DNA of 64,000 bases from the NCBI GenBank assembly GCA_036926305.1, contig JAXCHB010000006.1, positions 3,348,001 through 3,412,000 on the forward strand. The letters run 5' to 3'. Shown in pieces: positions 12,298 to 24,603 of this stretch (its first letter is position 1; every line of letters starts with the position of its first letter). The position numbers were made by a program, and so were the translations under genes. The notes below the pieces were generated by a model. The model saw only the letters and a program-made list of their open reading frames with translations, did not search any database and had not been told where the DNA came from. This DNA comes from Uropetala carovei. Its lineage: Eukaryota > Arthropoda > Insecta > Odonata > Petaluridae.

Positions 12298-12729
12298 AGT
12301 AATGAACACACTCAAAATGCCCTGGCTACTCAGGGAGTTTGTGGCATGGCCTCACAGGTGGAGACAACACAACGAGTTTCCCATGGACGGAGTCGATCGC
12401 TTGGAAAAGCAGGTCCCAACAAGAATCTTCGATCAGACAGTGAGGAATATGACTCCCTAGGATCAGATTCTGATACTGAACATGCCACTTCAAGCCGCAC
12501 AGAGTCATCTAACCAACTGGATGAGAACCAACGGGATAAGAACTCGAGTTTCCACTCCTACCTGCATGGCAACATTCGGCACAGTGAGTACGAGGCAGCT
12601 CGTCATGCCTTCCTCTTCCGCCAGCCCCGTGCCTCTCCTCCGCCTGCTGTCATCACTGGGGCTTCACCTGCCAGGGCCTACAGCCGACGACCCACAGTAG
12701 CAGACCATCCAGTTGGAATAACCTTTTAA
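12298..12729 (+). CDS. C-terminal coding exon of an unrecognised gene
   Basis: Open from 12295 to the TAA at 12727-12729. Likely acceptors are ttag before 12300 or ctactcag before 12334, since there is no good reason to start at the internal ATG 12346. The peptide is polar and probably disordered: a basic RSRSLGKAGPNK patch, then an acidic serine cluster SDSEEYDSLGSDSDTE, then NIRHSEYEAARHAFLFRQP and a Pro/Arg-rich end. Base composition is clearly less AT-rich than the flanks, as expected of a real exon. A strong donor-like GTGAGTA lies inside it at 12584; splicing from there to 12868 joins the next exon in frame, so this exon may give an alternative C-terminus when not spliced. The protein resembles a cytoplasmic tail of a membrane or signalling protein, but I cannot name it. 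Confidence 0.55.
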   Translation, partial: SNEHTQNALATQGVCGMASQVETTQRVSHGRSRSLGKAGPNKNLRSDSEEYDSLGSDSDTEHATSSRTESSNQLDENQRDKNSSFHSYLHGNIRHSEYEAARHAFLFRQPRASPPPAVITGASPARAYSRRPTVADHPVGITF

Positions 12730-12817
12730 TCCTTAGACTTCCAAAAAAACTATGCTGCATTTCTCATGCTTTAAAGTATACAAGCTTTTGTTTTCATGAA
12801 TTTTTTCTCATTTTAAG

Positions 12818-12958
12818 CCACCTTGCTTCTAATGTAAAGTGTTCAACGCAATTTGACAACAACACAGGTCATCTGTTGAATGTGTTTGAGTCCAGAGCCT
12901 CCATGCAGCCCTCACCTGTTCAGAAGAGAAGAATGAAAATTAAGCGCTGCAGACCCAT
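12818..12958 (+). CDS. Internal coding exon of the same gene
   Basis: A pyrimidine-rich acceptor (ttttttctcattttaag) precedes it and an excellent donor, CCCAT|GTGAGTT, ends it. The open frame gives HLASNVKCSTQFDNN, then NVFESRASMQPSPVQ and a basic KRRMKIKRCRP end. An alternative acceptor at 12867 is in frame with a donor at 12583 of the preceding exon. The exon leaves two bases (AT) and the exon at 18557 supplies the third, keeping the frame open to its stop, which is the main evidence that both are genuine. How it joins the exon at 12298 is not settled, since the 12817 acceptor needs a phase-2 donor that I did not find there. Function unknown; the basic stretch could be a nuclear-localisation or membrane-proximal motif. 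Confidence 0.6.
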
Positions 12959-13156
12959 GTGAGTTATACTATAATGCTTCAGTTCCTGTAAGTTATTTCA
13001 AATAAGTCTATATAGTATACTTTATGAAATAGTTACAATTTATTTGTAATTACTCCATGGTGTCAAATTAAAGCACAAAGAAACAATTTCTTATTTCTAA
13101 AGATTGGCCACAGTGCAACAGTTCTCAACCTTTTTATGTATCTGCAACTCCCCATA

Positions 13157-15732
13157 TTAATCCATTAACTGCCATGGGCCCCATTTCGGGATCACGCGTT
13201 ATTTGTAACATTACTTTGTATTCCACATTGTCACATTGTCGCAGTGGGTATCAAATTACTCGCATCACACTGCTTGTTAAGCCGAACGTGAGATTCGATA
13301 CATTGTTGCTGATGTTTTTGATCAAGGGCAATCTTAATTTGCCAGTGTGAGCTCAGTTCCTCTTTGGGGGTCGAAGCATTTTCAAGTGAATCTTTTACTG
13401 GTAAGTACTGAAGTTAAAAATATTTTTCTGTTACATAATTTTAAACAATAGTCTACTGTTTGTAATAAATGTCTTAGATAACTGATTTGGTGATAAATAC
13501 AGAATTTATTGTAGAAAAAGTGATGATCCCCATTTGGCGATTATGGCAGGTCCAATGTATCTTCATGAAAATATTCCCCCTGAATTTCCAGGCAAAAATT
13601 TAAAAATGCCAGTTCGAAAATATCTTAGCCTTCGAGATGTTGAAGAGATTTTGCATAATGGCGATTTCCTTGATGACGTGGAAGATGGTACAAATGACAT
13701 TGTAGAACTTCCACCTGATGATGTTGATCCTATATCTGGCTGTGAAGATATTGATGAAAATGTTTTAGAAGACACTGTGCCTAGAGATACACCAAGAAGG
13801 TTAGAGGTTCACACCAGTGGTTCCAGTTCCAGTGTCTTACGTAAAAGTGAACAGCCTGACCTCAAGAAAAGAAAAAAGTGAAATGTGTTTCTTCTTGGAA
13901 AAAAGTTGATGCAAAATACAGTAATACAGAAAGTTGTGCTGATTATGTGGAAAAAATGATGTGCTGAACAATTGGAATGGAAAAACACCTGCCCAAGTTT
14001 TTGAGGAACTCTTTGATGCATGTTTGATGGAAATAATTATTATTGAATCAAAAAAATATGCTGAACAAAATAACCGACATAACTTTGAATTCACCACTGA
14101 TTGCCTCAGGAAATGTATTGGAATTCTTTTATTCTCCGGGTACCATTCTTTGCCACAAGAGCAGATGTATTGGTGCAAAGATGACGATTTAGATGTTCAA
14201 TGTGTCAGAAAGTGCATGGCCAGGAACAGATGTTTAGAAATAAAGAGAAACATTCATTTTAATGATAATGCCTTGTTGAAGTAACATCAAAAGAAGGAAA
14301 ATTTTTTTAAATATTTGCACTGTTATTGAAAGCCTCAACAAAAATTTTAAAAAGTTTGGTATTTTCACAGATAAACTAGGTGTAGATGAGCAAATGGTCA
14401 GGTATTTTTGGTCATCATTACCTGAAACAGTTTATCAAGGGGAAACCAATAAGATTTGGTTTCAAGCAATGGGCGATGTGTTGTTCCAAGACAGGATACT
14501 GCTTTCATATGGATATTTATGAAGGGAAGAATAATGAAATTATTTCTGTGAATGGTTTGGGAGGAGGTGTTATCACAAAAATGGCTTCTTTGCTTGAGAA
14601 TCCAAGTGCACATGAGTTGTATTTTGATAATTTTTTTACAAGTTTTGAACTCATGAAACAGCTGAAAGAAACTGGCAGTAGAGCAACTGGCACTGTGAGG
14701 TTGAACAGGATGAATAAATGTCCGATAAAAAAAGATGTAGAAATGAAAAAGGGATCATGAGGAGAATTCGACTACAGGTATGATATCATGAATGAAATAT
14801 TTGTTGTGGTTTGGAATGACAATAGTTGTGTAAAAGTTATATCCAATCACATTGCTCTGGAACCACTCACAAAGGTCAAGCGATGGTCGTGGAAAGAGAC
14901 GAAGGAAATTTTAGTGACACAACCCCACTTGATTTCACAATACAATAAATTCATGGGTGGGGCAGATAAATTAGATTGGTGTGTGCAAAAATATTGTATC
15001 AGATTTATGAGTAAAAAATGGTATTTTCCTCTTTTCACGAACACAACTGATGTGGCAGTAGTAAATGCTTGGGTATTATATTCCAAAGTGAACGGGAACA
15101 TTCCTCTTCTAGATTTTCGGCGAATAATTTCAAGGTACTACCTAAAAATAAACTCAATATCTGACCCAATACTGATAGGAAGGCCATTGCATCTGGTACG
15201 TAAAGTTCCACAAGACATACGTTCAGATCCTGTTGGGCATTTACTAGAGAGAATCTTGGATGGGAGGCAAAGAAAATGTGCTGCTTGCAAAAGAAATGCA
15301 ACAAAGCAGTGCAGAAAGTGTAATGTTGGGTTACATGTAGACTGTTTCCAAAAATGGCATACATGAATTATGTACTGTAAATTTTCTAGAATATTTTCTT
15401 ACAAAAAGAAAAGAGAGAAAACATTTTTACAGGTCTATAAATTATTAAAAACAATTTCAAAAGTGTAATGATCATTTGCCATGTAAGGTTTCTCAAAATG
15501 ACATTGCTAATCTTTATTTTTGTTTTGAAAATTTTTTGTACCATATAAGGTGAAAATGTATGTACATGGGATGTGCCATGATCCCCAAATGGGGATTGAA
15601 AATAAAAGTTTAATAACAATGTAAATTTTTGTTAAAATTGAAAAAGAGTATTATTTTCATCACCTGAGAAGTATTTTTCACTTAAATAATGCAAAAGTTT
15701 AAAAAATAAAAAGTTGGACGTTAATGGGTTAA
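13157..15732 (+). mobile_element. Full-length piggyBac-type element, inactive
   Basis: TTAA target duplications (13157-13160, 15729-15732) flank 13161-15728, about 2.57 kb. The inverted ends are tccattaactgcc on the left and, reversed, cccattaacgtcc on the right. The TTAA specificity, the size and the encoded transposase all agree with piggyBac. The ends seem intact while the gene is broken. Confidence 0.9.
13543..15366 (+). pseudogene. piggyBac transposase, frameshifted
   Basis: piggyBac transposases excise and insert at TTAA using three Asp residues. Here the acidic N-terminal region (13543-13881) is followed by a frameshift, the domain start (13961-14284), a gap with stops, the core (about 14330-14760) and, after an in-frame TGA at 14758, the C-terminal part (14788-15366). 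The three catalytic Asp contexts can still be seen: GVDEQM near 14380 (in the frame upstream of a further shift at about 14400), LYFDNFFTS near 14618, and MGGADKLD near 14953. The C-terminus keeps a cysteine-rich finger, CAACKRNATKQCRKC then HVDCF, near 15280-15345, as in the family. At least two frameshifts plus the TGA make it a pseudogene. Decay is modest, so the insertion is not very old. Confidence 0.9.
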
Positions 15733-16399
15733 GACAGGCAACCTTATTATTATCCCCCTATCCCCATCTATTTAAGAATAAATATAAGGTGTTACTCATG
15801 TAACTCGCGCTCCTGTGTACTTCAGAGGGAAAAAATAAACTTGTGCCAGAATAAGTTGATTTATTAGATTTAAAAAAAATCAGCCTCTTCACTGATTCTC
15901 TCCCCCTGCAAAACAGTGTTCACCCAAGTAAAGCATCTTTTCCCTCCTGAGTGCATGATGTAATTTATTGGGTGATCTCTTTATGCTGATGTTAGCAGAA
16001 ATCTCCTCTGCGGTAGTCACCACTCTTATGTTAAAGGAGCATCAACAGCTCACGATGAATTCAGCAAACACAGACACCAGATGCCAACTTATTCTGGCAA
16101 AATTATACATAGAAATTGATAGTAAACTTTTAATAAGAGAACTGCTTATTTTAAGTAACAATAATAGACTTAAAACTCATTTAAAAGGTACAGCTTTAAT
16201 ATTGTAAAAATATAATGTCATCTCAATCGTCAAATTGTCCATCGTGATCTTAAAGTTGCATCAATAGCAGCATAAACCACGCATATATGTACTTAGTAGA
16301 ATTCTTGTCTTCCGTGAGTATAAATGTAGAAGAAAGCATGTTGCAGTAAATTTACTAGCAAGACTTGCAATTTATATAACCTGTTCAGAAAAATCTTCA

Positions 16400-17807
16400 C
16401 ATGTGACTAGGGCTACCATATGTTCAAGGATCAAAACCAGGACAAAACGATTTCTGAAGAAGAAAAACCAGGACATAATCTAACGTGACCAGGACAAAAT
16501 CCGGGATGGCTACTCTTTAATTTTTATTGTTTAAATATACATTATTTCTATTCTTTTCCATTTTATACATTTTCAAAAATCAAAAAAGATGTGGATGTGG
16601 AGACAGAAAGAGTGCTGTCAAAAAGTATTTAAAAGAAAAAACACGAAATACTTCTAATATTTCAATATTATATAGGTATATCAATACAATACAAAATCAA
16701 TACAATATATAAAAATCTTACTGTTTATTAAACCAATTATATTTGTTGCTAGGCATGATTTTATCCAAAACATTTTATCATTTTTTATTTAGCATAAAAT
16801 TCTTAACAATTCAAATCAATATGGATTTTACACTGTAATATTGCTCATACTGTACTTTCATCCATGCAACTTCAGTTTAGGGACCACACGTTAATCATAA
16901 TAGAGAAAAGATGCTCTACTGGAGCTGATGTTCTGGGTATATAGAATATGTATTTAGTAACTTTCATTAGATTCACAATTGAAATATACTGTTCGAGAAA
17001 ATGTACAAAAAGTTCAATCCATCTATCTTTGAATTTCATCACTTCCTCATCCCAATGTCTCTTTCTGTCATTATGAAACATAAATTGCTTTGCTAAACTT
17101 ACTTCATCAAAAAGATTGTCGATATCATTTAAAAGCTTTCCATATGTTTGATTGATGGTTTGCGCTGCTTTTTCAATCTTGTGCCAATTGAATGTACTAT
17201 TTACCCAAATAAATTATTCTACTTCTTCAAAACTGTTTTCCCACAATGATATGTATGATAAGCATCTTACGTAAAAAGCGTCAAATCATTTGATTAAAGT
17301 TTTAGAAATCGCATTCTCAGATTCATTGAATTTCGTTAGCAAAATTTTAACCTCTTGTGGGATGAAGCAGTTATCCTTGTGTTCTTGCAAATTAATTTTT
17401 AAATTTCGTAGTTCACAAGCTATGTTTGTTGCACTAGTGTCAGTTTTTTCTATGTTCAGTATTGCTTTATTAAACTGAGTTGTCTGAGAACAAATCACAA
17501 ATACACTTCTCCACATGGATCTTCAAAAATTTTTTTAATTATTTGTTGGCACCGTTCTTCTGAATCAAAATAGTTTTTTTAGACCTTCAAATATATCAAG
17601 AAAACTTTCTAAAGCTGGTAAAAAGAAAGATATCTTGTGTTGCCATGTTTTAAAACCCTTTTGTACTCAATTTCAGAAAATTTGCAAAAATTGATGTTGA
17701 TTCATACTTTGTATTTTCTGGGACAAAACAGTAAACCGGCCGGGACAAGACCTAAAAACCGGGACAATCCCGGTCAAACTGGGATGTATGGTAACCCTAC
17801 ATATGAC
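16400..17807 (-). mobile_element. hAT element with 8-bp TSD, nested
   Basis: 8-bp target duplications catgtgac (16400-16407) and catatgac (17800-17807), one mismatch, flank an element with 13-bp ends tagggctaccata and, reversed, tagggttaccata. TSD length and the TAGGG start are hAT features. It lies inside the pogo-like MITE 15785-17873. Its transposase remnant is on the minus strand. Confidence 0.85.
16872..17516 (-). pseudogene. hAT transposase C-terminal remnant
   Basis: Minus-strand pieces of a hAT transposase. At 16872-17081 the peptide contains PRTSAPVEHLFSIMINVWS, the hallmark start of the hAT C-terminal dimerisation region (usual form P.TSA.VER.FS). A further piece at 17286-17516 reads FNKAILNIEKTDTSA and lies upstream in the protein. 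Stops and frameshifts separate them, and the N-terminal BED finger and catalytic residues are not recognisable. It belongs to the nested element 16408-17799. Confidence 0.65.
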
Positions 17808-18556
17808 TGCAGTTCCTATTTTTGCTGGCATTTTGGGAAAAAAGGTTTGCAGGACACACGAGTAAATACAGTAAAATGTAACATTAAATCAAAATATTAT
17901 ATGTATTATATATGCACAAAGATTAATGACTGTTCTGAATATATCCATATATTTAATTAATTAATTTGCATTTAATTTGGTCAAAACGGAAGTTCTACTA
18001 AAAAATTAGAAAGGTAAGTATTACTTCACATTGGTTATACTCTAATCCTGAATGATTCATGCAGTACATAACATAAGAATGTAATAATGTCAGTAGAATA
18101 CTATAACACATCTTAAAAATGAACTAGAAAATAAAATATTGTGGCAGTTCCATATACATTGATCCATTTTTGCGACCCCCTGGTTAGGAACCACTGGCCT
18201 AGCATACATTAGTTTGTTGCAATTGATTATGTGAGCAATAACATTGTTTTCATAGTAGGAAATTTTCATTATTTTTAAATTTGTGAAGCTTTTAAACATT
18301 GACTGCATTCAATTCCAATTATAAAATTACCAGAATTTTACATCAAAACCAGGTATTTTCCTAATATACAGATGAAACTTATTATTTAAATGATTCATTT
18401 GATGTACTGAAATATACATTTTCCAGCTGCTGTTTTCATCTATTTGCCACATACCATGAAAGTATATTCATTTAAATTGTCAATTGTACTTTTGTAGTAG
18501 GTTGACCAACCCTCGAAACTACTCATATTAAGGTTTTACATTTTTTTATTCTACAG

Positions 18557-18779
18557 AAATAACTCTCCAAGAATAAGGCAGCCATTTGTACACAATGGGA
18601 CAAGATTAAGTGGCACCAAGGAAACTCCTTTCACATATCCAACAACAAGATTTGGTGAAAGTTTTAATATTACAGAGAGACAAATGAGTGAAACTGAGTG
18701 TGGCCAACACCACCAGTACTGTGCTATCCAGTCACCCTCTGTTCCAGTTGAGAGGTTTCACCGTAGTTATCCGTCATAA
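18557..18779 (+). CDS. Last coding exon of the unrecognised gene
   Basis: A textbook acceptor (tttttttattctacag) precedes it. With the two bases carried from the exon ending at 12958 it reads INNSPRIRQPFVHNG, then PFTYPTTRFGESFNITERQ, and ends SVPVERFHRSYPS before the TAA at 18777-18779. The peptide is polar with no membrane segment and no domain I recognise, and fits the end of a cytoplasmic tail or disordered region. Phase agreement across a 5.6 kb intron, good splice sites at both ends and a stop followed by a long AT-rich tail all support a real terminal exon. Function is unknown and the 5' part of the gene is not identified in this window. Confidence 0.6.
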
Positions 18780-21700
18780 GCATTGTATCAAAAATGAATT
18801 AGTTCTTCTTTCAGATATGACCTTTGAATTAAGCTATTGATATTATAAGGTTGATAATCGGTTATTCTTACAGGCAAAGTCTCATCTGTTATGCTAGATA
18901 ATTACTAAAAAATACTTATATTTATATATGCACGTACATGTATATACATACTTTCTTGTATGTGTTTCATGCCAAATTTTTATTTACTGAATTGGAATGT
19001 AACTGAGAAGGATTCAAATATGGCACTCTCAATTACAGAAAAAACAACTATAAAAATAACATAACTGAAGTCTATTAAGTTCAGTAAAATGTTATTTTTC
19101 ATTTCAACAGTGTTCTCTTGGTTTAAAAAAATCTACTTTATATGTTGTCATCAAAATAACTGCTTATGAAAATAGTCAAAGGTGAAGCTATCTTGTTCAT
19201 TGCTCTCACCTGAAATGAATTTGAGATATGACTCTCTCAGGCAGCCCTTACAAGAGTGACAGTATCAGGGCATTGCCACTGATCTACACATCTGTGTCAT
19301 AAACTGGGATTGCAATATTTCCTTTAGCCTTAGGCATCAGATTTCTACACAATGTCCCTGATCTTATTTCATGGCAATCATGAAATTACCTTGTCCAGCA
19401 GAAACATAGCTCCTGGCCAGGTGAAAGGTTCTATGGACCTGGACTCGTTTATCATAAATATGAAGGCTTATCTGAATCCCTTTTAGTTGCATAGTATAAA
19501 AAGGAAAAAATTAACAAGTTAATGCATGATTGATGTGGTGTTATATTATCAGGAATAAAGACGCATAATGTTCCTGCATTTGAGAGTACATGTCTTCCAG
19601 AATGCATTCCAAGTCATCAGAGCAAATGAAGTATTGATAAATTGATGCTTTTCTCTGTTGTGAATCTATAAAACATGCCAAAGTTTCTATCTGCAGGACT
19701 TAACTCTTCTGGCATCAAAATATAACAATTATTTCAATGAATAAAAAAATGTATCAAATTGAGAAACATAACAATGGATGATAACAAAAGATTTATAAAT
19801 AGAAGTATAATATCAAGACAGCATAATTTAAAATTAAAGTGAAGTTTATTTTGTGTTATCTTAAATGCATAGTTTCCCAGTGAAAATTAGTTGTAAACAT
19901 CATTACAATTTTTACCAGGGTAATGTATGGGTGCATTTTCGGGGCCAGGATTTGGATTAGTCACTTAGACTAATCCAGGTTTTAACATTTAAACTGTATA
20001 TTTTAGGATGTTATTTGGGAATTCATGTACTTGAATATCAGTCATTGATATTAAATTTCTATGATTATTAACAAGAAAATATAGCCAGTTTTTTAAAGTT
20101 GAAATTTATTATGTTACAAACGACAATAGTGATGCAGCATCTTTATAAAATTATAGATGAATAAAAGTTATTGGCTCGGGATTTTTCACAGTTGTTGTTT
20201 TTAACTGACCCAACTAACAAATTATTTCTCTTTGTTCTGATCCTAAACCAACTCTTGCTTAACCACATTATTGAGTGGAAAAACATTAAAATTGTGACAT
20301 TCTAAATTTCAAAATGTTTTTATCAAAATCTTAGAATTCCTGCTTTTAAACTATTATAAATATATAAGCAAACTTCAAAAAGTGACTGCCTGATGAAATA
20401 CATTTTGAAAAAATGTTAAAATTGGCTGAATTTTGAAATTTTATATAATTATGAAGCAACTGTGATTCATGTAAGTAGGTGATAAAAGGTGTGCCTTCAA
20501 ACTATTAGGCTTCAGAACTATTGGTTAGCTGTATTGAATTAATTTTAAAATCCAAAAAGTATTGATATTTTAATTAGAATTGCATTCCAAATGGCTAAAG
20601 GAAAATATATTTGATAAAAATACTTTCATGTAAAACTGTAAATGTAGGAACATTTTGTGTTTGTAAATACGACTCTCAATTGTTGTCATTTATTGTGTTT
20701 GTTGTGTTTACTATTTTTCTCATTTGAATTTTGAAAGTTGAAGTAATTCTTGCATGGAAAGTCCCAGTTATATTTTACCTACTTATTCAATGTTGGGTGT
20801 ACAAACAACTAAATTCTTGATATATTAGGTAAAATGTCCTTCACCAAGTTCTTGAATCTAGTGTTGTATTTTTGGGCTTATGAAAGATAATATTTTTTAA
20901 TTGTGATGCTTCTTTAAGCATTGTAAATTATCATATTGTTTTTGAATTGACAAAGATGAAAATTCTTTAAAATGCAATCACAAAATAAGACATATTGTTC
21001 ACATTTACCTGAACCCTTCTGTCCTAAGTAAGAATGGAAGATAACAAGAAGTATAAGAACAATATTTGATGTTTTCTGCTGTGCACAAATACTTATGCCA
21101 AACTTTTAATATATGAAGTGAATATTCAAAGGTTATGTAGAAATACTGTGTTCAGTTATAGTATCTTATCAAATTCCATAATAGAGTAATTTAAATAATT
21201 AAATATTTAAGGGAACAGTAATTTTCACATCATCAAGTGTCATAACTATATTGAGACAAGAATTGATTTCCTCCTAATGCCCAATATGAATAATTTAAAA
21301 ACACATTGGTTGATGATGTAAATAAGTTTGGAAGGGCCTTAACAAAATTGGGTTCATTTACTGTGCCATTGAAGTTCCTACTCATGTAATGTATCTTCTG
21401 AGTATGTAAGTACAGGTATACATTTTCTTCATCATTCAGCATTTGAAAAGTATTTAGCAGTATTTGTTAATTAATCTCTGCTGGCAATTTGTGGTCCAAA
21501 TAGTCTGTAGAAGAGTACTTGGAGTCAGCTTGCTAACATATAAACCTCTTGTAAACATTCAAATATTGTACTCAAGGTTGTAAAATGTATTTTTATCCAT
21601 TTAAATTTTAAAATGTTGTTCATAGAATCATTTCTGTTTCTCATCTACCTGTGCTCATGTGCCAAAAAGTCATCATGTGTCATCCTTCATGGCAAACAAG

Positions 21701-21800
21701 CCTGAATGTTCAAAACTAGCCATTCTAGTGGCATTATGGTCATCCTGTATTACAAGATGTTCGCTGTGTTTGTGTTGTTATAATAAACATGTATATAAAT
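18780..21800 (+). other. Probable long 3' UTR
   Basis: About 3 kb of AT-rich, apparently repeat-free sequence after the last exon, in contrast to the transposon-dense DNA on either side. It ends near a poly(A) signal AATAAA at 21782-21787 preceded by a GT-rich run. Absence of insertions would fit selection on a transcribed 3' UTR. This is inference from position and composition. Confidence 0.4.
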
Positions 21801-22377
21801 TTATTTCTTAAAAATATTTTCTGTAGTAAACAAGAGCGCATTATTATGGCTGGAAAAACACAAATACTATGATATTTGTCATTAAGATTGAAATGGCATT
21901 ATTGTAATTCTCAAATTTTATAATAACAAGATTAGATTTAGGTATTATTCCTATCATGCCATATAAAAATACTGGTAAGACTCAGTTATCATTAGTCATA
22001 AGTAGGTAGAGTATTATTTAAATCTCACATCCTGATGGGATTCAAATATACCCATAATAATAATCATATTTCCTGAACTATTAATCAAAATGTTCAAATT
22101 AAGAGCATTTTATAGAAGTATACAGCCTCCCTTTACGTACTTCAGAAAACAAACTTCCAATAAAGACTCCACAGATAAACTATGATGCTAGAAGTGCATA
22201 GGTGCAGGAGAGGGAACAGAGATGGCTAGGAAAATCACGAGGCCCTGAACAAAGTGTGCACGGTGGGCCTCTCACACATCAAAAATTTTTAATAGTAAAT
22301 TTTAGTAAATATAGCAATCTTTCTCAATATGAGACTGTTTGATACTTTTTTCAGATTTGAAAAAAATGAGTGTAATT
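21801..22377. other. AT-rich DNA, nothing recognised
   Basis: No supported gene or repeat end. Confidence 0.5.
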
Positions 22378-22642
22378 TACCGGTGACTCCCAAGATTCAA
22401 CAGGGATGCGTTCCTGAACACGTGGTCGAATCTCAAACTGTCGAATCAGCACAAATTCAAACAATTAGAGCAGAAATAATGATATCTAGACTGAAACTAA
22501 ACTTCTCGTGGTTGGGCGAGCCGAAAATTACTTTGTGTAAACTAATTTCTAATTCGACCAATCGATTGGCTGGGTTGATTCGACCGCTCGAATTCTCGAG
22601 TTTGTTGAATCTCGAATGGTCGAATCTCGGGAGTCACCTGTA
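22378..22642. mobile_element. Small Tc1/mariner-type MITE
   Basis: TA duplications flank 22380-22640 (261 bp). Inverted ends are ccggtgactcccaagattca on the left and, reversed, caggtgactcccgagattcg on the right. The interior is rich in repeated tcgaatc/gattcga words. No coding capacity. Confidence 0.75.
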
Positions 22643-24603
22643 TAAGTAAGACAAATAATTTTAAGAGAGGTCTGGGCCTATGTATGTGTGGGACCCAGTG
22701 CAGTTGAGATGGAGGAGAGAGAAAATATTTAATGTTTGTCTATTCAACAGAAAAACTGCAAATAAAGAATTAGAATATAATTTCGGTGAATTACCACTGA
22801 GGATGGCTACTTTTTAATCGAAATGCACGTCTGATTTCTGCAACCTTATTGTGGCTATTGGATATACCAGAGGTATTTTTAAAAGTGCTTGTTCTTGAAT
22901 TTTTTCAGTCATAAGACGAGCTCCATAATTCTCTGTTGAATGAAAATACACTGTTAGACATCATGCCTTCTTTTCCTATGACTTACAAACATTAAAAATG
23001 TTACTATGACTTAAGAATCCTCAAAATTAACTTCCTTAGCAAATGTTTCTGTCCTTTTATAAGCCATTTCTCCTCTTTTCATAAAGTCAAAATCTGGTAA
23101 CCCTATATCCAATGCTGTGACCAACCTTATATTGGCAGGTAGGCACTGCGAAGCAAAGAAAATATAGGTTGCATGCACATAGCTTCTTTCTTTTCTCATG
23201 CATCTGCTTTTTTTGAAAGCTCTATAATGAGATAGGGATAACAATCTTAGTCTGCAAAAATCACCAAAGGATAAACACCATCCGAGATATTTTTATAAAC
23301 TAGCCACCTCTATGATATTTACAATGCAATCACTTGAACAAGAATCCCAGTTTTTTCTCACGGTTGTGTTTGGTCACGTAAAATATTTTTGCCCCCTCTA
23401 AAAAGATCCTATTCTGAAGCAAACATTCTAGGTTTACTGAATCAACTTTGCTGGTATTTTTTCTATTCTTTGTATTATGATTGGAATTGCTACCAAAATT
23501 ACCTATCTATCTTGTGGCACCAAAAGTATGAAAAGGCCTGCAATACCGGATGATAAGACAGAGACAGAAACAGTACTTGAAAGTGATTAGGAAGAAAGTT
23601 TGAGCCCAGACAGTGATAGTCAGTTTACATTAAAGCTTGCTTACAAATTGACTTTGTGCCTCAATTCCTTTGAGGATTAACACTCCATGCAGAATTACTG
23701 AGGCACAGTGACGTAGCTATGATCTTCAGCGCTCAGGGTCAAGGTATCTTCTTGGCACCCCTAAGGCAGGGTAGGTTATATCCAGTGATGAGCTGAAACA
23801 GACTCCTGTGAGCTGTTTGTTAGTTTTTCTCTGAATTTGCGAGCTGGTTGTTGAATTTTTAGAAAATATGAAAATGTATTGATTTTCGTCCTTTCAAGTA
23901 CATTTTGCCCTATATGACATTAAATTACCGACAGTGCCTTAAATGAAATATATTACGAACCGAACACTTTTTAAGTTAGTGGAATGGTATTATACTAAAT
24001 TTCTGAAGAAATAGAACTATTACCGACATGTGTGGTGAAACGGAGCGATCTGGTGCAGGGCCGCGCAAACCTGGGATGCACAACACCCGGGTGTCAACTA
24101 GTTGGGGGTGCCTTCCCATCAAGATATTTGTATCTATATATTATTGGAACGCGATGAATGAGCGATGATTTTTACCCTTTCCCTCCGGATCTTTTTCCCT
24201 TCAAGTAGGAAGGGAAAGGCAGAAATAGCATAGCGAACCAAAATTTCTCTGTCAAAATTTACCTATGAACCCTCGCAGTATGCATTTGCATTGTTCTATT
24301 CTCGGAAAGGACGCATTATTAGAAGCGACCGAAAATCGGAGCTCGGAATCAGCAGGGGAGATGGGGTGCTGCCCTAATTGCACTCTTCATCATAGTGAGG
24401 GTCTGTTGCGGTATTTCTTCAATTGAAATGCTACACAGATTCTGTTCTGTATACCCGTAAGTCTTCAAGTATATATTACCTGTCTTGAGGCTCAATTCAC
24501 TAAAATCCACAAGAAGGCTAAGCTCACTCTATCGATGTTTCGTTGACGATATTACCTGTGGAACCGACAATAGGAAAATGGGAAATTGGCACGAGTAAGG
24601 TTA
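22643..24603. other. Intergenic DNA with isolated hAT-like ends
   Basis: cagtgacgtagctatg near 23707, ccagtgatgagctgaaac near 23784 and cagggccgcgcaaac near 24057 all look like left ends of hAT elements, but partners and target duplications were not found. No gene supported. Confidence 0.35.

Larger units (their letters stand above)
15785..17873. mobile_element. Degraded pogo-like MITE, host of a nested hAT
   Basis: Relative of the element at 10227-11046: left end ggtgttactcatgtaactcg, internal phrase tttattgggtgatctcttta (15965-15985) and right end gagtaaatacagta, flanked by TA. The internal order is the same as in the other copy but is split by the hAT element at 16408-17799. Sequence divergence shows it is older than the 10.2 kb copy. 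Confidence 0.65.
12959..18556 (+). other. Large intron filled with transposons
   Basis: Inferred intron between the exons ending at 12958 and starting at 18557: donor gtgagtt, acceptor tttttttattctacag. It holds a piggyBac element, a pogo-like MITE with a nested hAT, and isolated hAT-like ends near 13113-13130 (gttctcaaccttttt) and 18157-18200 (ggttaggaaccactg). The remaining 17874-18556 is AT-rich with no gene. Confidence 0.55.

Noticed and set aside
13543..15366. Domesticated (functional) piggyBac-derived gene
   Set aside because: Intact element ends plus frameshifts and a TGA point to an ordinary dead transposon.
13113..18200. A single large hAT element with ends at 13113-13130 and 18157-18200
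   Set aside because: The two ends resemble each other, but no matching 8-bp duplication was found, so they are kept as separate isolated ends.
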